Shown here piece by piece: positions 1 through 6,140 of a stretch of 7,584 nt of DNA. The notes below the pieces were generated by a model. That model saw only the letters and a list, made by a program, of their open reading frames with translations, ran no database searches and was not told the DNA's origin. Positions within the stretch are counted from its first letter, which is position 1. Each line of letters starts with the position of its first letter. The stretch comes from an uncultured Actinomyces sp. (GTDB taxonomy: Bacteria; Actinomycetota; Actinomycetes; Actinomycetales; Actinomycetaceae): contig CALIZH010000430.1 of NCBI GenBank assembly GCA_938028585.1, forward strand, positions 1 to 7,584. Reading direction: 5' to 3'. The position numbers were made by a program, and so were the translations under genes.

Positions 1-1
1 A

Positions 2-1891
2 GTGAAGTCGGCTCTTCATTTTTCTAATGGCGGTGGAGTCTATATTGCTCGTACTACGACCGACAAGTACGCTCCGATTGGTACCGAAGTGGTTTTAAAA
101 GAAGCACGTCCTTACGCTGGTTTGGACGCTTTAAATACTGATGCTATAGAACGTTTACGGCACGAAGCTAAAATGATGCAAGCACTTAAAGGCAGTCCAT
201 ATGTGCCAATGATTTATGGATATCTAACGGCATGGGAGCATGAGTACATCGTTATGGAAAAAATCGCTGGCAATGTACTGAGTAAGGAGTGGATGTTGTC
301 TTCTCCGGTATTAAAAGTCGATCCAAATATCAGTCAGCGGAATAAATTCAGAGAGTGGGCAGTATCGATGGTACGAAGCCTAAATATAGCTCTTCAAGAT
401 ATTCATCAACGGGATATTCTTTTTAGTGATATTCACATGCATAACATAATAGATTCTAACGGAACGCCAAAGTTTATAGATTTCGAGTTTGCTCATGAAT
501 ACTCGGCCGATTGGAGGGGGCAGATGGGTGCCCCTGGATATGCTCCTCCACCAGGCTTATATGGAAAGGACGCCGATCGATGGGCGCTTGGAGTGACACA
601 ACTCCAGTTATTCTACCCACAAGCTACTCTCGCAGGATATGGAAGTGTTTTGAAAATCATAGCTCTGGTGGCCGAGACTATTAAAGTATTTGAATTGCCA
701 TCAGATATCGAACGAATAATTCTTGCTAACACTGTAGAACTGTACGATGCCTGCGGCACTAAAAAGGAGGATCCCTTAAAACTCAACTCGGTGGCCGGGC
801 AATTTGCGGATATGCGGCGTCGTCAACCTTCTCTCGAAAAAGTTAGAAATAGCATAGCTACGCTGATTCTTAATACAGCACAGCTGGATCAAAACAAGGA
901 AGGACCAATATTTCCTTCGGACATCGAAGTTTATTTAGAAGATAAGAAAAACGCCTTGGATGGATTTGCCTATGGAACGTCTGGGTGTGTGTGGGCGTTG
1001 CATAATGCCAAGCTGTTACCAGAAGGACCCCTCAGGGATACACTTCTACGTGACCTCGCTAATAGTGAATCTACAGCTCCGGGATTCTTTCGAGGACGTG
1101 ACGGTATCGCATATCTATTAGAACAGTTTGGTTATAGTGATCTCGCCCATCAGTTGTGGACCAAGTCTTTAAATGACCTCAATTCTGTTGGACTCTGGGA
1201 CGGTTATGCCGGACTTGGGCTTGCACATTTAGGCTGCTACGGAAATACTGATTTTGTACAGGAGTGTTCTCTAGAACTCATTGAGTTGCTGGAACAGGAG
1301 AAAGATGCAAGATCTGTCGGCCTAATTTACGGATGGTCAGGGGCGTCAATTCTGTGGAGTCAGTTGTATCGCGATACTCAAGATGGTGCTTACGTTGATC
1401 TTTCAAAAGCAGCTATACGTGCCGATCTAAAAAGATGTCGAGTTACACAAACTGGCACATTAGAATACGATGATAAATGGCGAACCCTTCCGTATTTAGG
1501 CGTGGGATCTTGTGGTGTTGGTATGGCCATCAATGAGCTTCGATTAGCAACGGGTGAAGTTAGTTTCGCTGAGGAAGATGAACTGATCCTTAAAGCCGCA
1601 TCGTATGGCCAGTATGCTCATAGTGGACTAGCTCATGGTCTTTCTGGAATTTTGATTTATCTGGCTCATAGGCGTCTCTGTGATAATAGCGAGTATGTAA
1701 ATGCCACCATCGAACGCCACGCTCACTCCTTGAGAATCCATGCACTACCGTATCGGAATGAAATAGCATTCCTCGGTAACCAAAGCCTTCGTCTCTCTAT
1801 GGACTATTTTACCGGGTCGGCAGGAGTTCTAGCCGCATTGACGGCTATAGATGACCGAAGTTCAGGGCTTCCACTTATCGGTTATCGATAA
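2..1891 (+). CDS. lanKC: Class III lanthipeptide synthetase LanKC, kinase and cyclase domains (5' partial)
   Basis: This enzyme would install the rings in the precursor encoded just downstream: the kinase phosphorylates Ser/Thr, a lyase eliminates phosphate, and the cyclase domain joins Cys to the dehydro residues. Numbering from the first visible codon, the kinase starts at once: ALHFSNGGGVYIA nucleotide loop, K33 in VVLKEARP, helix-C E55, catalytic D143 and N148 in SDIHMHN, metal-binding D160 in a DFE replacing DFG. A LanC-like cyclase follows with seven glycine-rich inner-helix motifs near 325, 370, 401, 444, 505, 546 and 605. The NisC zinc positions (Cys, Cys, His) appear here as S503 (C504 is one residue off), A544 and H545, so the zinc site is incomplete. 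That fits class III rather than class IV (LanL). Family members are about 850-900 residues, so some 220-270 N-terminal residues, including the lyase domain, lie left of the window. The GTG at position 2 is not the real start. Confidence 0.93.
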   Translation: MKSALHFSNGGGVYIARTTTDKYAPIGTEVVLKEARPYAGLDALNTDAIERLRHEAKMMQALKGSPYVPMIYGYLTAWEHEYIVMEKIAGNVLSKEWMLSSPVLKVDPNISQRNKFREWAVSMVRSLNIALQDIHQRDILFSDIHMHNIIDSNGTPKFIDFEFAHEYSADWRGQMGAPGYAPPPGLYGKDADRWALGVTQLQLFYPQATLAGYGSVLKIIALVAETIKVFELPSDIERIILANTVELYDACGTKKEDPLKLNSVAGQFADMRRRQPSLEKVRNSIATLILNTAQLDQNKEGPIFPSDIEVYLEDKKNALDGFAYGTSGCVWALHNAKLLPEGPLRDTLLRDLANSESTAPGFFRGRDGIAYLLEQFGYSDLAHQLWTKSLNDLNSVGLWDGYAGLGLAHLGCYGNTDFVQECSLELIELLEQEKDARSVGLIYGWSGASILWSQLYRDTQDGAYVDLSKAAIRADLKRCRVTQTGTLEYDDKWRTLPYLGVGSCGVGMAINELRLATGEVSFAEEDELILKAASYGQYAHSGLAHGLSGILIYLAHRRLCDNSEYVNATIERHAHSLRIHALPYRNEIAFLGNQSLRLSMDYFTGSAGVLAALTAIDDRSSGLPLIGYR

Positions 1892-1897
1892 GTGGAA
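1869..1897 (+). promoter_or_regulatory. Perfect 12-bp stem-loop across the lanKC stop codon
   Basis: Arms TTCCACTTATCG (1869-1880) and CGATAAGTGGAA (1886-1897) are exact reverse complements around a GTTAT loop. The TAA stop of lanKC (1889-1891) sits inside the right arm. No T-run follows (the next bases are AGAATAATGAAG), so it is not a classical intrinsic terminator. It lies 39 nt upstream of the precursor start. Inference: it could stabilise or process the mRNA, or attenuate between synthetase and precursor. Confidence 0.6.
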
Positions 1898-1922
1898 AGA
1901 ATAATGAAGTTTCTCATATGGG

Positions 1923-1931
1923 AGGAGGTGA
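1923..1931 (+). promoter_or_regulatory. Strong ribosome binding site of the precursor gene
   Basis: AGGAGGTGA is a full-length Shine-Dalgarno match ending 5 nt before the ATG at 1937. It is the strongest such site in the cluster, as expected for a substrate peptide made in excess over its enzyme. It decides the start at 1937 over an in-frame ATG at 1904, which has only a weak purine stretch. Confidence 0.85.
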
Positions 1932-1936
1932 ACACC

Positions 1937-2065
1937 ATGTCGACGATCCTTGATCTCCAGGCGATTGAGCCGGAGCAAGAGGTTGCAGAGGCTGCCCGTA
2001 TCAGCACAATCAGTAATGAGCACTGCTGGGGATGGCCTAGCGCTGTGACGACTCGCTACTGCTGA
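1937..2065 (+). CDS. lanA: Class III lanthipeptide precursor (LanA), labyrinthopeptin-like, 42 aa
   Basis: This short gene encodes the likely substrate of the LanKC. The N-terminus MSTILDLQ matches the class III leader box (labyrinthopeptin precursors start MASILELQ) with the same spacing from Met, which supports this start. The rest of the leader is acidic (AIEPEQEVAEAAR). The core holds two units of identical spacing: S23-T-I-S26-N-E-H-C30 and S35-A-V-T38-T-R-Y-C42. Both fit S-x2-[S/T]-x3-C, which in labyrinthopeptin A2 gives labionin rings. The second unit has Thr at its middle position, so a methyl-labionin or methyllanthionine is possible. A WGWP linker (31-34) separates them, and the peptide ends at the second Cys. 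There are only two Cys, so the extra disulfide of labyrinthopeptin is absent. A near-consensus Shine-Dalgarno precedes the gene and a strong hairpin follows. About 57% G+C by hand count, higher than its neighbours. Ring chemistry is inferred. Confidence 0.9.
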   Translation: MSTILDLQAIEPEQEVAEAARISTISNEHCWGWPSAVTTRYC

Positions 2066-2078
2066 GCCGGTCGCCAGA

Positions 2079-2112
2079 GGTTGGGGGCGGCTTTCACAAG
2101 CCGCCCCCAACC
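2079..2112 (+). terminator. Strong GC-rich stem-loop after lanA: partial terminator or attenuator
   Basis: Arms GGTTGGGGGCGGCTT (2079-2093) and AAGCCGCCCCCAACC (2098-2112) pair perfectly over 15 bp around a TCAC loop, 13 nt after the lanA stop. The following bases (CCATCTTCATGAT) contain no real T-run, so termination may be incomplete. Such hairpins after lanthipeptide precursor genes commonly let some transcripts read through to transport genes while protecting the precursor mRNA. That role is inferred here. Confidence 0.75.
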
Positions 2113-2121
2113 CCATCTTCA

Positions 2122-2130
2122 TGATACAAT
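2122..2130 (+). promoter_or_regulatory. Possible extended -10 promoter ahead of the exporter
   Basis: TGATACAAT fits an extended -10 (TGnTACAAT) just downstream of the hairpin and about 70 nt before the exporter start. No convincing -35 is visible, because that position falls inside the hairpin arm. It could drive exporter and protease independently of read-through, but this is a weak, motif-only call. Confidence 0.25.
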
Positions 2131-2199
2131 CCGTTCTATCCGGTGACGATGTCGATCTAGCGGACATCTATAAGTGCCGATGGATGAAAGGTAATTATA

Positions 2200-3996
2200 T
2201 TGGCTTGGCAACGTGAGCAATCTAGCCGTCTTCACTACCGGCGCTCGTTTCGAATGTTTATATGGGAGATTTATAGGCACTATCAAATCGAATTGACATT
2301 GGCTTTATTTTTAGGAGTCTTTGCGTCTTTAATTTCTCTTGCTCAGCCTTTAGTGGTTAGTAACTTCGTTCGCCATGTTAAGATGGGTAAATCAACGATT
2401 TCCGATTTATCAATGTTTGTCTTATTGATTGTATCCGGCGGAATTTTTTTATGGGGGCAGAATCGGATATCGGAACGTATAAGCGAATCTCTGCTTTATA
2501 CTGTAAGGAGGGATTTAATCAATCACACGGCGTGCCTTCCAATAAAAGAGTATTCTGTTTTTAGGTCAGGCGAGGTTTTAAATAAATTTTCTTCAGATGC
2601 GCAGCTCATAAAATCTTTTGTAGCTGGCGGATTTTTTAAACTGTTTGGATCGGTTCTACTGGTGCTCGGATCTATAGTAGGCATGATATGGGTTGACCCA
2701 GTGCTATTCATCGTCGCGTTAGCCGCCATTTCTTTCCTTTGCATTATTTTAACGCTTCCGGGGATCAGACTGAAGAAGGCAACGAGCGAAGTGCAAGAAC
2801 ATTTAGGGATAACTATGCATTTATTTGATCAAGTTCTAAAGAATATACGGATGATACGTGCACATAATTTTACAGCTCGGCAACTTACTGAGGTACTATC
2901 GGAGCTAAAATTTGTTAAATACTATGGGTATAAGACTGCCGGGACCACAGCGATAATAGCTCCGCTAAATACAATAGGTCTACAATTAGTGATTTTAGTC
3001 ATTTTAGGCGCTGGTGGAATAAGGGTTGTATCTGAAAGTATAGATATTGCAGCTCTTCTTACGTTTATTATGTTCTTATCTTTTCTATTAACTCCTGTAG
3101 GTCAGGCTATGGGCGCATATGGCGAAATAATGAAGGCGTCTCCTGCATATTATAGATTGCAAAAAGTCTTTGATCGACCACTCGAATCGTCAGTCGAACA
3201 AATGATGAAAGCTCCGATTAGCATCACCGGAGAACATACTGATGTGCACGTTAAGAATCTCTCACTCCAGTATCGGGAGGGAATATATGCGCTAAAGTCT
3301 GTTAATCTCAGCGCAAAGCCAGGACAGATAACAGCCATTGTGGGTCGATCAGGTGCTGGTAAAACATCAATTTTTGATACGCTCGTAAGATTTTACGATA
3401 CAGAGGGCGACATCACCTTCGACAATATCTCGATTAGTTTTATGTCGCGGGAGCAAGTACGTGCTAGGATTCTGTATGTAGAGCAGGATAGCCCATTATT
3501 GGAAGCTTCTTTACAGGAAAACCTTTGTTTGGATACAATGAGATCTCAGGAACAGTGTTTTGATGTTCTAGAACAGTTAGATTTGGGGCATATCGCTCGG
3601 CGAATCGGCGATGATTTCTTTGAATATAAACCAGGACTGCTTTCGCTATCTGGAGGTGAAAGACAGCGCCTTGCGATAGCACGTGCATTGTTGTCTGAGC
3701 GACAGATAATTCTTCTTGATGAGCCGACAGCTAGTCTCGACCCGATCACTGAATGGAAGGTCAATGCAGCCGTTAAACGGCTGGCTCGAACCAAAACAGT
3801 AATTGTGATAGCGCACCGCATTAGCACGGTAATGTCAGCTGACAGTATTTATCTTATCGAGGATGGTGTTATAACTCACCACGGTAAGCATCACGAACTG
3901 ATGTCCACCTCTCGAGTATACAGAGACATGGTAGAAAAGCAGATGATCTCTATCAGTAAGGAGGGCTTTTCAAACGATGAGTTCGCAAGCAAGTAA
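2200..3996 (+). CDS. lanT: ABC exporter with fused membrane and ATPase domains (LanT-like, no C39 peptidase)
   Basis: This is a half-transporter expected to dimerise in the membrane and export the modified peptide. Residues about 25-320 form the ABC transmembrane domain with several long hydrophobic stretches (for example ALFLGVFASLISLA and LSMFVLLIVSGGIFLW). Residues about 345-585 form the nucleotide-binding domain: Walker A GRSGAGKTS (382-390), Q-loop VEQD, signature LSGGERQ (483-489), Walker B ILLDEP with D507 and catalytic E508, and switch H539 in IAHR. All key residues are intact. There is no N-terminal C39 peptidase domain, so leader removal must come from elsewhere, in agreement with the S9 protease next door. 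The start is a TTG with an AAAGG ribosome site 8 nt upstream. The next candidate, ATG at 2254, lacks one. The 3' end overlaps the protease gene by 20 nt. The exported substrate is inferred from context. Confidence 0.92.
   Translation: MAWQREQSSRLHYRRSFRMFIWEIYRHYQIELTLALFLGVFASLISLAQPLVVSNFVRHVKMGKSTISDLSMFVLLIVSGGIFLWGQNRISERISESLLYTVRRDLINHTACLPIKEYSVFRSGEVLNKFSSDAQLIKSFVAGGFFKLFGSVLLVLGSIVGMIWVDPVLFIVALAAISFLCIILTLPGIRLKKATSEVQEHLGITMHLFDQVLKNIRMIRAHNFTARQLTEVLSELKFVKYYGYKTAGTTAIIAPLNTIGLQLVILVILGAGGIRVVSESIDIAALLTFIMFLSFLLTPVGQAMGAYGEIMKASPAYYRLQKVFDRPLESSVEQMMKAPISITGEHTDVHVKNLSLQYREGIYALKSVNLSAKPGQITAIVGRSGAGKTSIFDTLVRFYDTEGDITFDNISISFMSREQVRARILYVEQDSPLLEASLQENLCLDTMRSQEQCFDVLEQLDLGHIARRIGDDFFEYKPGLLSLSGGERQRLAIARALLSERQIILLDEPTASLDPITEWKVNAAVKRLARTKTVIVIAHRISTVMSADSIYLIEDGVITHHGKHHELMSTSRVYRDMVEKQMISISKEGFSNDEFASK
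3958..3965 (+). promoter_or_regulatory. Ribosome binding site of the protease gene, inside the exporter coding region
   Basis: AAGGAGGG lies 11 nt before the ATG at 3977, within the last codons of the exporter. It supports the overlapping start and translation coupled to the exporter. Confidence 0.7.
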
Positions 3997-5872
3997 TCTT
4001 GATTTATGGCGTCAACGTAAAATTGAAGAGTTTATCTATTTTAGGGAACTTCATCGAGAGACAAGCACTTATCTTGCCAAAGAAGAGGATAAGTATACCA
4101 ATATAGGACACACCGATGACTCCAGAACGTGGTTAACACTCAGAGAAATTAATGGAAAAAAGTATGTTTTCCGATGCCTAAGTGATTGTCTACGATTCGG
4201 ACGTCAAGAATCTACAGGACGTCTGCAAGAACTGGCTCGATTTGCTCTGCCAATAAACACTTCGATAGTCTGGGTAGACGTTTCGACTGACGGTCTGTAT
4301 GTTGCGTTCATACTTAGAGATTTAACTACCGATACTCGCGTTGGGTATTATTTAAACAGCCGCGATGGCTCGACTGTGTCGTTCGGGGGGAATTCGATTA
4401 CTAGGGCTTTCTGGTCTAATAGTGGAATCGTATTTGTGATGGCCAGAAAGGATGGTACTGCTGAGAAGCTTCAGCGTGTCCGGTTCACCGATAATTATGT
4501 CGAAAATTTGTTTAGCTTCGATATTGGATCGTACGCAGATATACGTATCTCGAATGATGAAACTGCGCTTTTTATTTCTGCAACATTGAATGGCATTAAA
4601 AGTACTTTTTCACTAGACCTAACCACCTATGACTCAAGGCCAAGTTGGGTGACATCATTGGAACCTCGTAGTTCGTTACGCTTGAAATCCAGGATGCTAT
4701 GGTACCTGACTCCTGGAAGTGTAAATGTTGCTAGGCTGGATCTTTCAGATGTTAGTTCACTACCAGATCAGATAAATCTTCCTGAAGGATTTGTTGCTTC
4801 TTATCTAGAGGATGCTGGCCCGTATATTGTCGTTGTAGGGCGACGCCTAGGATGTGCAGCTTGCGTGGCGATTCACGATGATGGAATCATGACAGAAGTT
4901 TCTTTGCCGAGAGGAAGTGCCATAAGAGTGGTACCGGGAATAGATAACAAGAAAGCGGTCATTAAGTTATCATCCATAGCTTTCCCTCTTAAATCTATTT
5001 GGTTAGACTCTAAGGCAAATATTTTGCCGAATAACGATGTGTTCACTTCACCTCACATAAATAGTAGACGCATTGAAATTCTCTCTTTTGATGGTACGCT
5101 AATACCGATATCGCTATTCTATATGGGAGACTTGTCGGGATCTAGAAGACCGTGCGTAGCCCATGTTTATGGATGCTATGGCGTATCGCTCGAGCCAAGT
5201 TTTAACCCCAGTCTACTTCCCTTATTGACTCGAGGAGTCGTATTTGCTTTGTGTCATGTGCGCGGCGGGGGTGAATTCGGTCCAAAATGGCATGATGGTG
5301 GGCGCTGCGACAATAAGCTATTCAGTATATATGACTTTTTATCATGCCTCAATAATCTTCGAAGACTAGACTTTATCGATAATCAAAGAATCGTTGCGCA
5401 AGCAAGTAGTGCTGGAGGTTATATAGCATCATCAAGTGTCGGCATTAGACCTCACTGGTTTAGAGGGCTTCATTTGATCAATCCGTTTCTAAGTGTATTA
5501 TCTGAAATGATATCACCTAGCTCATCCAGGAGTTACACTGATCGTTACGAGTTCGGCGACTCGCACTTATTTCCTGAACTAAGGGATATCCAGAGCCTTT
5601 CCTCGCCGAATCAATGGGCTAGAAATAACGATGTTGGAGATCTCGATGTGTGGATAGATAGCCGTTTAAATGATAAGGTAGTTTCTTGGCGAGATAATCT
5701 AATTTGGGCAACATCCCTGGAGAAATGGGCTACAAGCTCTTCCGTCAATTTTAGGCTTTTCTGTAATTTTTCCTCGGGCGATCATCGCACTAGTTTTAAT
5801 CAATCAGATACAGCAATAGTCAACTCTTGGCTGATAGAGATTCTACTGGGGCATACTAAAATGCTTCCATAA
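3977..5872 (+). CDS. lanP: S9 family prolyl oligopeptidase / oligopeptidase B-like protease, likely leader peptidase
   Basis: This is a cytosolic-type serine peptidase with no signal peptide visible. Residues about 30-350 look like a divergent beta-propeller. The alpha/beta-hydrolase domain follows and resembles oligopeptidase B/POP closely: SFDGTLIPISL near 375, then GVVFALCHVRGGGEFGPKW, the nucleophile elbow ASSAGG with Ser478, Asp566 in SRLNDKVVSW, and His603 in GDHRTSF. The Ser-Asp-His spacing (88 and 37 residues) matches E. coli oligopeptidase B. At 631 residues it is shorter than the usual 690-720, mainly at the N-terminus and propeller. FlaP, a POP in the flavipeptin class III cluster, removes a leader after proline, so the same job is inferred here, with Pro12 of the precursor as candidate site. 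The usual elbow Gly before the x-Ser is Ala476. The gene overlaps the exporter by 20 nt and ends the cluster. Confidence 0.9.
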   Translation: MSSQASNLDLWRQRKIEEFIYFRELHRETSTYLAKEEDKYTNIGHTDDSRTWLTLREINGKKYVFRCLSDCLRFGRQESTGRLQELARFALPINTSIVWVDVSTDGLYVAFILRDLTTDTRVGYYLNSRDGSTVSFGGNSITRAFWSNSGIVFVMARKDGTAEKLQRVRFTDNYVENLFSFDIGSYADIRISNDETALFISATLNGIKSTFSLDLTTYDSRPSWVTSLEPRSSLRLKSRMLWYLTPGSVNVARLDLSDVSSLPDQINLPEGFVASYLEDAGPYIVVVGRRLGCAACVAIHDDGIMTEVSLPRGSAIRVVPGIDNKKAVIKLSSIAFPLKSIWLDSKANILPNNDVFTSPHINSRRIEILSFDGTLIPISLFYMGDLSGSRRPCVAHVYGCYGVSLEPSFNPSLLPLLTRGVVFALCHVRGGGEFGPKWHDGGRCDNKLFSIYDFLSCLNNLRRLDFIDNQRIVAQASSAGGYIASSSVGIRPHWFRGLHLINPFLSVLSEMISPSSSRSYTDRYEFGDSHLFPELRDIQSLSSPNQWARNNDVGDLDVWIDSRLNDKVVSWRDNLIWATSLEKWATSSSVNFRLFCNFSSGDHRTSFNQSDTAIVNSWLIEILLGHTKMLP

Positions 5873-6140
5873 GACTAAGGATGATGATAGCTCGACGATG
5901 AGTTTATTGGTGATGTCGTGAGAACTATTTATTAATGGGCGTGTTATTGAAATTGCTATTAGATAGTAAGGTCTCCGGCAGGCTCTCTACTCCGAGGAGC
6001 TATCAGCATATGTGTCTAGTTCTACTGTCCTGGCCTGCAATCTATCCTACATGCCTGCAGTCAATCCGTTGGTGATTCCACTCCAACCACAAATATGTTA
6101 CAACTGCGTCGATACCATCGTAATAGCGTCAGTCGCAAAA
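5873..6140 (+). other. Intergenic region without a recognisable gene
   Basis: Both strands are broken by stops and I see no credible coding sequence, RNA gene or clear intrinsic terminator here. Composition resembles the biosynthetic genes rather than the insertion sequences to the right. An imperfect direct repeat lies at 6033-6067. It probably holds the transcript end of the cluster and the original flank into which the IS256-type element inserted. Confidence 0.6.
6033..6067. repeat. Short imperfect direct repeat
   Basis: GCCTGCAATCTATCC (6033-6047) is followed at a 20-nt period by GCCTGCAGTCAATCC (6053-6067), identical at 13 of 15 positions. Its function is unknown and two copies at this spacing could arise by chance. 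Confidence 0.35.

Noticed and set aside
2..1891. Class IV (LanL) or class II (LanM) synthetase
   Set aside because: A Ser/Thr kinase-like domain excludes LanM, and the degenerate zinc positions argue against LanL, which keeps Cys-Cys-His.
1869..1897. Classical intrinsic terminator at the end of lanKC
   Set aside because: The stem is perfect but moderate in GC and is followed by AGAATAATG rather than a T-run, so it was listed as a regulatory stem-loop.
1904..1936. In-frame upstream ATG that would lengthen the precursor by 11 residues
   Set aside because: The strong AGGAGGTGA site serves the ATG at 1937, and MSTILDLQ then matches the class III leader box at the usual distance from Met.
1862..2167. 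Minus-strand ORF of 101 codons covering the precursor region
   Set aside because: It runs antisense through both hairpins and the precursor, resembles no family, and has no supporting start signal.
2121..2216. Possible 31-residue ORF between the hairpin and the exporter, ending inside the exporter start region
   Set aside because: No ribosome binding site before its ATG, no leader box or Ser/Cys ring motif, and no recognisable family; it does not look like a second precursor.
3150..3827. Minus-strand ORFs of 62-93 codons inside the exporter gene
   Set aside because: They are antisense to conserved ABC motifs and have no protein-family features.
5873..6140. Terminator or small gene after the protease
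   Set aside because: Only stems of about 5 bp and very short frames were found by eye; none is convincing.
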